61,606 bases of DNA from Lawsonibacter sp. (GCA_022801435.1 JAAWSG010000006.1:1-61606), one strand, 5' to 3'. Shown: positions 34,351-44,333, counted from the first letter of the stretch. Program-made: numbers and translations. Notes: generated by a model from the sequence alone, not told the origin.

Positions 34351-37300
34351 ATGTTTAAGCTGCTGCTGGGCCGTGCCGGCTCGGGCAAGACCACCGCCGT
34401 GCTGGAGCGGCTGTGTACAGCGGGCCGGGAGCGCCCCCAGGTGCTGATGGTTCCCGAGCAGCTGTCCCACGAGACCGAGCGGGCGCTGTGCCAGACCGGA
34501 GGACCGGAGGCCTGCCTGTATGCGGAGGTGCTCTCCTTCAGCCGGCTGGCCAACCGTGTCTTCCAGGAGGCCGGCGGGCAGGGGGACCTGGAGCTGGAGG
34601 CGGGGGGACGGCTTCTGCTGATGTACCGGGCGGTGCAGCAGGCCGCCCCCCAGCTCACCGTATACAGCAAGCCCTCCCGGCGGCCCGCCTTTTTGCAGTC
34701 CCTGCTGGCCACGGTGGACGAGCTGAAGAGCTGCTGCGTCCCGCCGGAGGCCCTGGTGAAGGCGGGGGAGGGGGCAGGAGGGCCGGAGGGGGACAAGCTC
34801 CGGGACCTGGGCCTCATCTGCGGGCTGTACCAGGGGCTGTCCGCCCAGACCGCCCTGGACCCCCGGGACCGCCTCACCCGGGCGGCGGAGAAGCTGCTCT
34901 CCTGTCCCTGGGCGGCAGGTAAGGATGTATGGCTGGATGGCTTTACAGACTTTACCCCCCAGCAGATGGTAGTGCTGGAGCGGCTGCTTGTTCAGGCGGA
35001 AAGCCTTACAGTCTCCCTCACCTGCGGCCCCCTGGACGGGGAGGAGGAAATCTTTTTGCCCGCCCGCCGCACCGCGGAGGCCCTGCTGCGGATGGCGGCG
35101 AGGGCGGGAATTCCATGTGAAGCAGAAAACCTTGTCACAGATTCCCCGGGAAAAGCTCCCGCTCTCGTCCACCTGGAGCGCGCCCTCTTCGCCCCGCAGG
35201 AGCCCGAGCCGGTCCCGTGCGATGGGGCGGCGGCGCTCTTTGAAGCCAAGTCCCCCCGCTCCGAGGTGGAGTGGACCGCCGGACAGATCCTGCACCTGGT
35301 CCGGGAGGAGGGGTTCCGCTTCCGGGAGATCGGAGTCGCCGCCCGGAGCTACGGGGCCTACCGGGACCTGGTGGAGTCGGTCTTTGGGCGATACGATATT
35401 CCGGTGTTCTCCTCCGCCATGACGGATATTTTGGAAAAACCCATCCTGGCTCTGGTCACCGCCGCCCTGGACATCACGGCAAACGGATATCGGAGCGAGG
35501 ATATGTTCCGCTACCTGAAGACCGGGCTGACCGACCTGCCCCAGGAGGACCTGGACCTTTTGGAGAACTACGCGCTGAAGTGGGACATCAAGGGCAGCCG
35601 GTGGACCCAGGCCAAGGATTGGAGCTGGCATCCCAAGGGCTACGGTCTGCCCTGGACCCCGGAGGACCGGGAGCTGGCCGGGCAGATGGACCAGGTGCGC
35701 CGGCAGGCGGTCGCTCCTCTGGAGAAGCTGCGGAAGAACCCGGACCGGACGGGAAGGGGACAAGCAATCTCGCTTTACAGCTTTTTGGAGGAGATCGGCC
35801 TGCCCGGACGGCTGGAGGAGCGGGTGGCGGAGCTGGAGCGCCGGGGGGAGCCCGCCCTGGCGGAGGAGTACCGGCAGCTGTGGGACATCGTGTGCGCCGG
35901 ACTGGAGCAGTGCGCCCAGCTGCTGGACAAGGATTCTATGGAGCTGGAGGAGTTCGCCCCTCTGTTCCGGCTGGTGCTCTCCCAATACGACGTGGGGACC
36001 ATCCCCGTTTCTCTGGACCGGGTGACCGCGGGGGAGACCACCCGCCAGACCGGACACCGGGTGCGGGCTCTGTTCCTGCTGGGGGCGGACGACAGCTCCC
36101 TGCCCCAGGTGGAGAGCGCCCCCGGCCTGCTCTCCGACGACGACCGGGCCCTGCTGGCCCTCTACGGGCTGGAGCTGAACCAGTCCCAGCGGGAGCTGCT
36201 GGACCGGGAGATGACCACCATCTATCAGATCTGCGCCCGCCCCAGCGAGAAGCTGGCGGTGTCCTGGCCCGCCGCGGGTCCGGGCGGGGAGGAGCGGCGG
36301 CCCAGCTTTCTGGTCCGGCGTCTGGAGCGCATTTTTTCTGACCTGTCCCCGGTGCGGGAGGAGGCGCTGAACGGGTCCTTCCGGCTGGCCGCCCCCCTGC
36401 CTGCCTTGGAGCAGGCGGGCCGCAGGCCGGAGGTCCGGCGGGCGCTGTCCGGGATGCCCCGCTTCCAGGCCCACCTGGAGCGGCTGGAGCGGGCCTCCGC
36501 CTGGAGACGGGGAAACCTCTCCCGGCAGGCGGTGGACCGGCTGTACGGGCGCAAGGTCCCCATGTCCGCCTCCCGGATGGACAAATACAAATCCTGCCAC
36601 TTCTCCTACTTCATGTGCTACGGCCTGCGGGCGGAGCCAAGAAAACCCGCCGGCTTCACTGCGCCGGAGTACGGGACCTTTGTTCACTACGTGCTGGAGC
36701 AGGTTTTGCAGGACGGGATGTTCCAACAGACCGCCATCCCCGGCATGGAGGAGGAGACCGGACACCTGGACCGCCTGCGCCGGCTGACTCAGGAGGCAGT
36801 GGAGCGCTATATTCAGGAGGTGCTGGGCGGCCTGGAGAACCAGAGCGAGCGCTTCCAGTACCTGTTCCGCCGGCTGCTGCGCACCGTCCAGGCGGTGGTG
36901 GAGAATGTGGCCGGGGAGCTGGCCGTCTCCCGGTTCAAGCCCATCTCCTTCGAGCTGGGGTTCGGCGTCCAGGGGGACCTGCCCCCGGTAGAGTTCACCG
37001 TCCAGGGGGTGACCCTGAGCATCACCGGCTTTGTGGACCGGGTGGACGGCTGGGAGAAGGACGGGCGGCTCTACCTGCGGGTGGTGGACTATAAGACGGG
37101 GAGAAAAAGCTTCGACCTGACCGAGGTTTGGAACGGGCTTGGGCTGCAGATGCTGCTCTACCTGTTCACCCTGGAGGAGAAGGGCCAATCCCTCTACGGC
37201 CTGCCGGTGGAGGGGGCGGGGGTGCTCTACCTGCCCGCCCGGGAGGCGGTCATCCGGGGGAGCCGTTGGATGAGCGACCAGGAGCTGCGGAAAAAGGTGG

Positions 37301-37686
37301 ACAAGGAGCTGACCCGCAGCGGGCTGGTGCTCAGCGACCCCAAGGTGCTGGACGCCATGGAGGAGCGGGGGAGCGGCGGCTATCGCTTCCTGCCCCTGCG
37401 GGTGAGCCGGTCCACCGGCGCGATCACAGGGGAGGCGCTGGCCTCCGCCGAGCAGCTGGGCCGTCTGGGCAGGCACATCCAGCGCATTTTGGAAAACATC
37501 TGCCAGGAACTGGCGGCGGGGAATATCACCGCCGACCCCTTCTGGCGGGGGCCGGACAAGAACGCCTGCCGCTTCTGCGACTACGCCGCCGCCTGCCACT
37601 TTGAGGAGGGGAGCGGGGAGGACTGCCGGCGCTGGCTGCCCTCCATGGACGCCAAGACCTTTTGGGAGCAGATAAGAGAACCGTAA
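34351..37686 (+). CDS. addB: AddB, helicase-nuclease subunit B of AddAB
   Basis: Partner of AddA in double-strand break end resection and Chi recognition. 1111 residues: an N-terminal GRAGSGKTTA P-loop (about 7-16), an inactive helicase-like core, and a C-terminal PD-(D/E)XK nuclease with GFVDRVDGW and VVDYKTG (D913, K915). Four cysteines of the iron-sulfur pin are present: C749 (KYKSCHF) and C1073, C1076, C1082 (CRFCDYAAAC), spaced as in B. subtilis AddB. In most Firmicutes addA follows directly; here three other genes lie between. Confidence 0.95.
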   Translation: MFKLLLGRAGSGKTTAVLERLCTAGRERPQVLMVPEQLSHETERALCQTGGPEACLYAEVLSFSRLANRVFQEAGGQGDLELEAGGRLLLMYRAVQQAAPQLTVYSKPSRRPAFLQSLLATVDELKSCCVPPEALVKAGEGAGGPEGDKLRDLGLICGLYQGLSAQTALDPRDRLTRAAEKLLSCPWAAGKDVWLDGFTDFTPQQMVVLERLLVQAESLTVSLTCGPLDGEEEIFLPARRTAEALLRMAARAGIPCEAENLVTDSPGKAPALVHLERALFAPQEPEPVPCDGAAALFEAKSPRSEVEWTAGQILHLVREEGFRFREIGVAARSYGAYRDLVESVFGRYDIPVFSSAMTDILEKPILALVTAALDITANGYRSEDMFRYLKTGLTDLPQEDLDLLENYALKWDIKGSRWTQAKDWSWHPKGYGLPWTPEDRELAGQMDQVRRQAVAPLEKLRKNPDRTGRGQAISLYSFLEEIGLPGRLEERVAELERRGEPALAEEYRQLWDIVCAGLEQCAQLLDKDSMELEEFAPLFRLVLSQYDVGTIPVSLDRVTAGETTRQTGHRVRALFLLGADDSSLPQVESAPGLLSDDDRALLALYGLELNQSQRELLDREMTTIYQICARPSEKLAVSWPAAGPGGEERRPSFLVRRLERIFSDLSPVREEALNGSFRLAAPLPALEQAGRRPEVRRALSGMPRFQAHLERLERASAWRRGNLSRQAVDRLYGRKVPMSASRMDKYKSCHFSYFMCYGLRAEPRKPAGFTAPEYGTFVHYVLEQVLQDGMFQQTAIPGMEEETGHLDRLRRLTQEAVERYIQEVLGGLENQSERFQYLFRRLLRTVQAVVENVAGELAVSRFKPISFELGFGVQGDLPPVEFTVQGVTLSITGFVDRVDGWEKDGRLYLRVVDYKTGRKSFDLTEVWNGLGLQMLLYLFTLEEKGQSLYGLPVEGAGVLYLPAREAVIRGSRWMSDQELRKKVDKELTRSGLVLSDPKVLDAMEERGSGGYRFLPLRVSRSTGAITGEALASAEQLGRLGRHIQRILENICQELAAGNITADPFWRGPDKNACRFCDYAAACHFEEGSGEDCRRWLPSMDAKTFWEQIREP

Positions 37687-37700
37687 CAGGAGGAATTCAA

Positions 37701-38399
37701 GTGGATATTCAACTCAGCTATGTGGTGGCCGGGAGTGGGTTTCCTCTGGTGCTGCTCCACGGCAACGGGGAGGACCACAGCTACTTCAAGCGCCAGTTCG
37801 AGCCCTTCGCCCAGCACTACCGGGTCATCGCGCCGGACACCCGGGGCCACGGGCACACCCCCCGGGGGACCGCCCCCTTCACCCTGGACCAGTTCGCCGA
37901 GGACCTGAAGGGGTTTTTGGACGGGATGGACATCGGGCGCTGCCACCTGCTGGGGTTCTCCGACGGAGGCAACATCGCCCTGCTCTTCGCCCTGAAATAT
38001 CCGGAGTATGTGGAAAAGCTGGTGGTGAACGGCGCAAACCTCTTTCCCGCCGGACTCCTGCCCCGGGAGCGGCTCCATGACGCGGCGGTGTGGACCGCCC
38101 TCCAGCCCGCCCGGCTGCTCTGCCCAAGGGCCAGGAAAAAGTGGGAGCTGCTGGACCTGATGGTCACTCAGCCCCACATCCGCCCCAAAACCCTGTCCGC
38201 CCTCCCCATGCCCGCTCTGGTGGTGGCGGGCAGTGACGACCTGATTCTGGAGCGCCACACCCGGCTGATCGCGGAGGCCATCCCCAACAGCCGTCTGCTC
38301 ATCCTCCCCGGGGACCACTGCGTCGCCCGCCGGAACTGGCAGGCGTTCAACCCCGCGGTGCTGGACTTTTTGAGGGAGGAGAGGCCGGAATGGAGCTGA
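37701..38399 (+). CDS. alpha/beta hydrolase
   Basis: 232 residues. Oxyanion segment LLHGNGEDHSYF, nucleophile elbow GFSDGGN (Ser about 94), acid in VAGSDDLI and histidine in PGDHCVA complete a catalytic triad; APDTRGHG is typical. No signal peptide. Substrate unknown. The GTG at 37701 is seven bases after aggagg and gives the right N-terminus. It overlaps the next gene by ten bases and follows addB by 14 bases. Confidence 0.85.
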   Translation: MDIQLSYVVAGSGFPLVLLHGNGEDHSYFKRQFEPFAQHYRVIAPDTRGHGHTPRGTAPFTLDQFAEDLKGFLDGMDIGRCHLLGFSDGGNIALLFALKYPEYVEKLVVNGANLFPAGLLPRERLHDAAVWTALQPARLLCPRARKKWELLDLMVTQPHIRPKTLSALPMPALVVAGSDDLILERHTRLIAEAIPNSRLLILPGDHCVARRNWQAFNPAVLDFLREERPEWS

Positions 38400-38764
38400 C
38401 TGTGCTGCCCCAGCCCCTCACCGTGTGCCAGCTCGCCGGGCTGGAAGGGGTGGACTGGGAGGGAGAGCCCTGCTTTGTGTCGAAAACCGGCCAGGAGATA
38501 TCTCTGGTGTGCCCCACCGGCCGGGTCCCGGAGGAGACCCTGGCCCGGGAGGACGGCTGGCGGGGGTTCCGGATCGAGGGGGTCCTGAGCTTCGCCCTGG
38601 TGGGGATTTTGGCGGAAATCTCCTTCCTGCTGGCGGAGGAGGGGATCAGCATTTTCGCCCTGTCCACCTACAATACCGACTATATCCTCACCAAGTCCGA
38701 GCAGTTCCCCGCCGCCCTCCAGGCGCTGGGAGAGGCGGGCTACCAGATCCGGGAGGGAGTCTGA
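38390..38764 (+). CDS. ACT domain-containing protein
   Basis: 124 residues, two ACT-like halves of the ACT_7/CASTOR type: VEGV-like IEGVLSFALVGILAEISFLLAEEGISIFALSTYNTDYIL is split here by description as GILAEISFLLAE and STYNTDYILTK. Such small proteins bind amino acids, but ligand and partner are unknown. Overlaps the hydrolase gene; the kinase gene starts one base after its stop. Confidence 0.82.
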   Translation: MELTVLPQPLTVCQLAGLEGVDWEGEPCFVSKTGQEISLVCPTGRVPEETLAREDGWRGFRIEGVLSFALVGILAEISFLLAEEGISIFALSTYNTDYILTKSEQFPAALQALGEAGYQIREGV

Positions 38765-38765
38765 A

Positions 38766-39599
38766 ATGGAGCAAACCAAAAATATTTTAATCATCGGCGA
38801 CATGCCCGGCTATGGCAAGATGGGCCTGGCGGGGATGCTGCCCATTCTGTCCAATATGGGGCACAGCGTCTACAACCTGCCCACCGCTCTGGTCTCCAAC
38901 AACTTCGACTACGGGACCTTCTCCGTGCTGGATACCACCCAGTACATGGAGCAGACCATCCGGGTGTGGGGGGAGCTGGGTTTTCAGTTCGACTGCATCA
39001 CCACCGGCTTTCTCACCTCCGCGGCCCAGGTGGAGCTGCTGCGGGCCTTCATCGCCAGCCAGCGCCGGGAGGGCCTGCTGGTGGTCACCGATCCCATCAT
39101 GGGGGACGGAGGAAAACTCTACAACGGCTCCACCCAGGAGACGGTGGACAACATGCGCCGCTTTATCGGGGCGGCGGACGTGGTCGTCCCCAACCTGACC
39201 GAGGCTCAGTTCCTCACCGGGCGGTATCTGGGCCAGGAGCGGCTGGGGGAGGAGGAGGTCCGGACCCTGACCGACGCTCTGCTGGCCTGCGGGCCCCGGT
39301 CGGCGGTGATCACCAGCGGGCGTGAGGCGGAGGGCGGCCGCCACGTGGTCTGGGGCTTCGACGGGGCGCGGGGGGAGTATTTTACCGTCCCCTACCGCTT
39401 TATCAAGGCCCACTTCCCGGGGACGGGGGACATTTTCACCTCTCTGCTCACCGGCGAGCTGCTCAAGGGCCGCACCCTGGCTCAGGCGGTCCAGCGGGCG
39501 GTGGCGCTGCTGGAGCGGCTGATCTTCCTGGAGCAGGACATACCCCAGCGGGACAACGGCATCCGCATTGAAAAATATCTCAGCGTGCTCATTGAGTGA
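38766..39599 (+). CDS. pyridoxamine/pyridoxal kinase
   Basis: 277 residues of the PdxK/PdxY ribokinase-like family. Begins KNILIIGDMPGYGKMGLAG, has DPIMGDGGKLY and the catalytic loop HFPGTGDIFTSLLTGELL (Asp about 224). Phosphorylates B6 vitamers to feed PLP enzymes. The N-terminal motif GYGK is that of the clostridial pyridoxamine kinase group. Its stop overlaps nothing; addA starts 50 bases on. Confidence 0.88.
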   Translation: MEQTKNILIIGDMPGYGKMGLAGMLPILSNMGHSVYNLPTALVSNNFDYGTFSVLDTTQYMEQTIRVWGELGFQFDCITTGFLTSAAQVELLRAFIASQRREGLLVVTDPIMGDGGKLYNGSTQETVDNMRRFIGAADVVVPNLTEAQFLTGRYLGQERLGEEEVRTLTDALLACGPRSAVITSGREAEGGRHVVWGFDGARGEYFTVPYRFIKAHFPGTGDIFTSLLTGELLKGRTLAQAVQRAVALLERLIFLEQDIPQRDNGIRIEKYLSVLIE

Positions 39600-39649
39600 G
39601 GACGGCCCAAAAGGAAAGACAATCGCAGAGAGCGAGGAGGCGGCGTTTT

Positions 39650-42600
39650 ATGGCCTTTCCCCTGACAGAAGAACAAAAGAACATCGTGGACGACAAGGGC
39701 GGTGAGCTGCTGGTGTCGGCCGCGGCGGGCTCGGGCAAGACCCGGGTGCTGGTAGAGCGGCTGATGGACCGGGTGGAGGCCGGCGCGGATATTGACCGCT
39801 TTTTGGTCATCACCTTTACCAAGGCCGCCGCCGCCGAGCTCCGGGGGCGCATTGCCCTGGAGCTGTCCAGCCGTCTGGCGGAGCGGCCCGGGGACCGGCA
39901 TCTGCGGCGGCAGACCACCCTGGTCTACCGGGCGCAGATCTCCACCATCCACTCCTTCTGCACCGCCCTCCTGCGGGAGAACGGACACCTGCTGGACCTG
40001 GACCCGGACTTCCGCCTGTGTGACGAGGGGGAGAGCCGGGTGATGCAGTCCCAGGTGCTGGAGGAGGTGCTGGACAGGCGCTATGAGGGTCTCCGGGAGG
40101 AGGACCCCTTTGCCCGTCTGGCGGACACCATGGCGGCGGGGCGGGACGACAGCAAGCTGGCGGAGATTGCCCAGAGCATTTTTCGGGACATCCAGAGTCA
40201 CCCGGACCCCCGTCGGTGGCTGGAGGAGCAGCGGACGCTGTGGGAACTGGAGGGAGTCGCCGACCTGGCCCAGACCAGCTGGGGGGCTCTGCTGCTGGAG
40301 GACACCCTGCGGCAGGCGGAGTTTTGCCGGGAACAGCTGTGCCAGGCGCTGAAGCTGGCGGAGGGGGACGAGCTGCTGGCCATGAACTATGTCCCCAGCC
40401 TCCAGGCCACCCTGGACGTGCTGGAGAAGCTGTGCAAGGTCCGGAGCTGGGACCAGGCCGCCGCGCTGATGCCCGTGCCCTTCCCGGACGCAGGAAAAAA
40501 GCGGAAGCGGTCCGTCCCCATCAGCTCCTTGGAGGAGGCGCAGGCCGCCCTGGCCGGGGAGTGCATGAAAGCCCTCCGGGAGCAGTGCAAGGGACAGCTG
40601 AAAAAGCTGAACGAGTGGTTCGACGGGGACAGCGCCGCCCAGCTGGACGCCCTGGCCTCCTGCCGGCCCGCGGTCCAGGCGCTGATAGAGCTGGTGATGG
40701 ACTTCCAGGCGGCCTTCGGCAAGGAGAAGCGCCGGCGGGGAGTGCTGGACTTCTCCGACCTGGAGCACTTCGCCGCCAGGCTCCTCCAGGGGGAGGACGG
40801 CGCGCCCACCGCTCTGGCGGAGCAGTGGGGAGAGCGGTATGACGAGGTGCTGGTGGACGAGTATCAGGACACCAACCAGGTCCAGAACGCCATCTTCTGG
40901 GCCATCTCCCAAAAGGGACGGAAGCTGTTCCAGGTGGGGGACGTGAAGCAGTCCATCTACCGCTTCCGCCTGGCCGACCCCACCATTTTTCTGGAAAAAT
41001 ACCACCGCTTCCTCCCGGGGGACCAGGCGGCGGAGGGGGAGCCCCGGAAGCGGGTGCTCTCCCAGAACTTCCGCTCCCGGCCCCAGGTGCTGGAGGGCTG
41101 CAACGACCTGTTCCGGAGCCTCATGTCCCAGGAGTTCGGCGAGCTGGACTACACCGGCGACCAGGCTCTGGTCCCGGGAAAAACCTTCGATGGGGAGGGC
41201 CCCTACGCCCTGGAGCTGGACGCCCTGGACCTGTCCTTCCTCAGCGAGGCCGAGGGGGAGCGGGCGGGGAAGGACCTGCTGGAGGCCCGCTTTGCCGCCC
41301 GGCGGGTCCGGGAGCTGCTGGACCTGCCGCTGATGGTGGAGGGGGAGAACGGCGGGCAGCGGCCCGTGCTCCCCTCCGACTTCATGCTGCTGCTGCGCAG
41401 TCCGGGGCCAGTGCTCCACCACTACATCCGCGCCCTGGGGGAGCTGGATATTCCCTGGTCCGCCGAGGGAGCGGGGGACATCTTCGAGACCACCGAGGTC
41501 AATGTGGCCCTGGCCATTTTGCAGATCGTGGACAACCCCCGGCAGGACGTGCCCCTGCTGGCCGCTCTGCGCTCCCCGGTGTACGGCTTCTCGGGGGACA
41601 AGCTGGCCCTCCTCCGGGCGGACAGCGGGGGGGATTTCTATACCGCCCTCACCCACGCCGCCGGAGCGGGGGACGAGCAGTGCAAAAAGTTTCTGGAGGA
41701 GCTGGAAGCCCTGCGCTTTGGGGCGGGGGACCGGACCTGCCGGCAGCTCATCTGGTACATTTATGAAAAAACCAACCTGTTAGGGATCTTCGGGGCCATG
41801 GACCGGGGCGGGGAGCGGCAGGAGAACCTGCTGGCCCTCTACGCCCTGGCCGGGCAGCTGGAGGAGGGCGGCTGCCGCAGCTTGTATCAGTTCCTTTTGC
41901 GCCTGGAGCGTCTGCGGGGGACGGGGCAGTCCTTTGCCCCCTCCGCCGGACGGGAGGGGGACGGGGTCTCTCTGCTGTCCATCCATCGCTCCAAGGGGCT
42001 GGAGAAGCCGGTGGTGCTGGTGTGCGGGCTGTCCAGGCGGATCAACCGGGACAATCTGATGCGGCCCGTCCTGTTTCACCCGGAGCTGGGGGTGGGTCCC
42101 CGGGGCCTGGACCGGGAGCGGATGGTGGAGTACCCCACCGCGGCCCGGAGGGCGGTGGCACGGAAGCTGGAGCGGGAGATGATGGCGGAGGAGCTGCGGC
42201 TGCTCTACGTGGCCATGACCCGAGCCAGGGAGAAGCTGATCCTCACCCTGGCCCTGCCCGAGGGGGGGAGCAGTGTGGCCCGCCTGGCCGGGGAGTGCTC
42301 CGAGCCCCCCATTCCGCCCCTGGTGCTGGAGCGGCAGCAGAGTGTGGGGGCCTGGGTGATCCTCCACGCCCTGACCAGGCCGGAGGGGACCGCTCTTCAG
42401 GAGCAGGCCGGAGTGTCGCTGGAGGGGAGCGCTCCCTTGGGTCCCCCCTGGGACATCCGCTGGGTCAGGGATCCCTCTCTTCAGAAGCCGCCGGAGCCCG
42501 CAGGCATCCAGGAGGGGCAGCTCACCGAGCCGGAGGAGGGGGACTGGAAGGAGCTGTCCCGCCGGCTCTCCTGGACCTACCCCCATCTGGAGGGCATCAA

Positions 42601-43243
42601 CCTGCCCTCCAAGCTCACCGCCACCCAGATCAAGGGGCGGGTGCTGGACCAGGAGGCGGTAGAGGAGGCCCGCACCCCCAGCCGGGCGGGACAGCCCATC
42701 ACCCGGCCCAGCTTTATCGCCCAGGAGCGGGGCCTGACTCCGGCCCAGCAGGGGACCGCCATCCACCTGGCCATGCAGTACCTGCCCCTGGGCGGGGGTC
42801 GGGACGCTGCGGCGGTGGGGGAGGAGCTGGACCGGCTGGTGCAGAACGGCTTTTTGACCCAGCTCCAGCGGGAGGCGGTCCAGCCCCGTCAGCTGGCCGC
42901 GTTCCTCAACAGCGGGTTGGGCCAGGCTATGGCCGCCTCCCCGGTGTGCAGGAGGGAGTTCAAGTTCTCCATCCTGACCCCCGCCAGCGCCTACTTCTCC
43001 AACGGCGGGGAGGAGGAGCTCCTGCTTCAGGGGGTGGTGGACGTCTGGTTCGAGGAGGAGGACGGCGTTACCATTGTGGACTTTAAGAGCGACCGTGTCT
43101 CCCCCGGCGGAGAGCGGAGCCGGGCGGAGGAGTACCGGCCCCAGCTGGACGCCTACAGCAGCGCCCTGTCCACCATCCTGAACCGTCCGGTCAAGCGGCG
43201 GGTGCTGTGGTTTTTCGCCACCGACACCCCGGTGGAGCTGTGA
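39650..43243 (+). CDS. addA: AddA, helicase-nuclease subunit A of AddAB
   Basis: UvrD-type helicase fused to a RecB-like nuclease; resects double-strand breaks with AddB. 1197 residues: Walker A SAAAGSGKTRVL (about 24-35), VDEYQDTN (Walker B, about 402-409), QVGDVKQSIYRFR, and late motif LYVAMTRAREKL. The C-terminal nuclease has VVDVWFEEED and IVDFKSDRV (about 1141-1149). ATG 39650 has gaggagg nine bases upstream; the 18 extra in-frame residues upstream are basic and unlike the family. Confidence 0.95.
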   Translation: MAFPLTEEQKNIVDDKGGELLVSAAAGSGKTRVLVERLMDRVEAGADIDRFLVITFTKAAAAELRGRIALELSSRLAERPGDRHLRRQTTLVYRAQISTIHSFCTALLRENGHLLDLDPDFRLCDEGESRVMQSQVLEEVLDRRYEGLREEDPFARLADTMAAGRDDSKLAEIAQSIFRDIQSHPDPRRWLEEQRTLWELEGVADLAQTSWGALLLEDTLRQAEFCREQLCQALKLAEGDELLAMNYVPSLQATLDVLEKLCKVRSWDQAAALMPVPFPDAGKKRKRSVPISSLEEAQAALAGECMKALREQCKGQLKKLNEWFDGDSAAQLDALASCRPAVQALIELVMDFQAAFGKEKRRRGVLDFSDLEHFAARLLQGEDGAPTALAEQWGERYDEVLVDEYQDTNQVQNAIFWAISQKGRKLFQVGDVKQSIYRFRLADPTIFLEKYHRFLPGDQAAEGEPRKRVLSQNFRSRPQVLEGCNDLFRSLMSQEFGELDYTGDQALVPGKTFDGEGPYALELDALDLSFLSEAEGERAGKDLLEARFAARRVRELLDLPLMVEGENGGQRPVLPSDFMLLLRSPGPVLHHYIRALGELDIPWSAEGAGDIFETTEVNVALAILQIVDNPRQDVPLLAALRSPVYGFSGDKLALLRADSGGDFYTALTHAAGAGDEQCKKFLEELEALRFGAGDRTCRQLIWYIYEKTNLLGIFGAMDRGGERQENLLALYALAGQLEEGGCRSLYQFLLRLERLRGTGQSFAPSAGREGDGVSLLSIHRSKGLEKPVVLVCGLSRRINRDNLMRPVLFHPELGVGPRGLDRERMVEYPTAARRAVARKLEREMMAEELRLLYVAMTRAREKLILTLALPEGGSSVARLAGECSEPPIPPLVLERQQSVGAWVILHALTRPEGTALQEQAGVSLEGSAPLGPPWDIRWVRDPSLQKPPEPAGIQEGQLTEPEEGDWKELSRRLSWTYPHLEGINLPSKLTATQIKGRVLDQEAVEEARTPSRAGQPITRPSFIAQERGLTPAQQGTAIHLAMQYLPLGGGRDAAAVGEELDRLVQNGFLTQLQREAVQPRQLAAFLNSGLGQAMAASPVCRREFKFSILTPASAYFSNGGEEELLLQGVVDVWFEEEDGVTIVDFKSDRVSPGGERSRAEEYRPQLDAYSSALSTILNRPVKRRVLWFFATDTPVEL

Positions 43244-43265
43244 CCTTTGTCCCAAACGACAGAAA

Positions 43266-43300
43266 AAACGCACCGGCTGATTGATGCAGCCGGTGCGTTT
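43266..43300. terminator. bidirectional terminator between addA and the PPOX gene
   Basis: Perfect 14-bp stem aaacgcaccggctg/cagccggtgcgttt (43266-43279/43287-43300) with A-run before and T-run after, serving convergent genes. Confidence 0.9.
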
Positions 43301-43316
43301 GTGTTTGCGGGGCGGG

Positions 43317-43793
43317 CTATTTGCGGGGTTCCAGCTTGGCCTTGCCGGAGACCTCCTCCATCCGGATCTTCCACACAGAGGTAACAGACAAGCTCTTCTC
43401 CATCGCCGCGCTGAAGCCGTCCATGCAATCGGGGGTCAGCTTCTGGCACAGGGCGCGCAGGGCCTCACGCTTCTCTTCGGGGTCCAGGAGCTCGACGGCG
43501 GTTCCGGTGACCACGGCGGACTGGAAGTAGGTGGAGTACATAGCGGGAGGCTGGAAGTGGGGGCGGTCATCTCCCACAAAGGTGACGCATACGCTGGAAC
43601 AGCGGCGCAGCAGCTCCAGCTTCCGGCCCTGGGCGGCGCAGTGGAAGTACAGGTCGTCTCCCACCCGGACAAAGGAGAGGGGGAGGCAGTAGGGGGTATC
43701 CTCCCCGGTGGAGAGGGCCATCACCCCGTGGGTACAGCGGTCAATGAGGGAGAGGGCGAACTGACGGTCCTGTTCCCGGTCTAATCGTCTCAT
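43317..43793 (-). CDS. pyridoxamine 5'-phosphate oxidase-family flavoprotein
   Basis: 158 residues. MRRLDREQ start, then THGVMALSTGEDTPYCLPLSF and YFHCAAQGRKLELL, the split-barrel FMN-binding pattern of the NimA-like PPOX group found in anaerobes. Could be a nitroimidazole-type reductase, a heme-utilisation relative or another flavoprotein; true PdxH catalytic residues are not evident. Downstream of the DUF4364 gene by three bases, so co-transcribed. Confidence 0.82.
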   Translation of the reverse strand: MRRLDREQDRQFALSLIDRCTHGVMALSTGEDTPYCLPLSFVRVGDDLYFHCAAQGRKLELLRRCSSVCVTFVGDDRPHFQPPAMYSTYFQSAVVTGTAVELLDPEEKREALRALCQKLTPDCMDGFSAAMEKSLSVTSVWKIRMEEVSGKAKLEPRK

Positions 43794-43796
43794 CGG

Positions 43797-44333
43797 TTAT
43801 TCCTCCTGTTTTGGTTGGGCGGCGTCCAGCAGACGGGTCAGACCCAGATAGAGGCTGGATGGGTCCGCCCGGAAGCCCTCCGCCCACCGCTCCGCCTGCT
43901 CCCGGCTGGGGGCCAGAAGCTCCAGGCGGAACAGGTCGATATGCTCATCGTTCAGCGCCAGACGGAGGAAGACGGTTCCGTCCTCGTTGTCTGCAATCTC
44001 GGACCGGACCTGCGCCTCCAGCCGGAGGGCCTGGTTGAGGGGGGAGAGGTTCTCATCGCAGTGCATCCGCACGGAGAAGGGCAGGCTCCGCTCACAGATC
44101 TGGCTGTTGCGGCGGCCCTTTTCGGTGATGGTGTAGCGCTCCCCCTCCTTGAGCAGCTGGCCGGTGGCCACCATGTGCTCAGTGACCTGGGACAGGGAGA
44201 AGTAGTCCACCCCCGCATCACACCGGGCCAGCTCCCACAGCTGAAGGAAGCTGATGGGTCCGGCTGCCCGGGACATGATGTACAAAACCAGCAGCTTCAG
44301 GTCCAGCTCATTTTGAATGAATCCGACCGGCAT
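43797..44333 (-). CDS. DUF4364 family protein (winged-helix-like)
   Basis: 178 residues starting MPVGFIQNELDLKLLVLYIM, a small conserved Clostridia protein. The N-terminal 70 residues resemble a winged helix (LQLWELARCDAGVDYFSLSQ, then YTITEKGRR), so DNA binding is plausible but unproven. Start ATG 44333 has an acceptable aggtgatc upstream. A consensus promoter drives it. Confidence 0.83.
   Translation of the reverse strand: MPVGFIQNELDLKLLVLYIMSRAAGPISFLQLWELARCDAGVDYFSLSQVTEHMVATGQLLKEGERYTITEKGRRNSQICERSLPFSVRMHCDENLSPLNQALRLEAQVRSEIADNEDGTVFLRLALNDEHIDLFRLELLAPSREQAERWAEGFRADPSSLYLGLTRLLDAAQPKQEE

Noticed and set aside
32794-37599. A 1601-codon open frame on the minus strand opposite purB, the AI-2E gene and addB
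   Set aside because: It is a GC-rich mirror of codon bias in the plus-strand genes, runs across three of them and has no ribosome site or domain. The same holds for long frames antisense to 1035-2159, 5741-7525 and 8617-11100.
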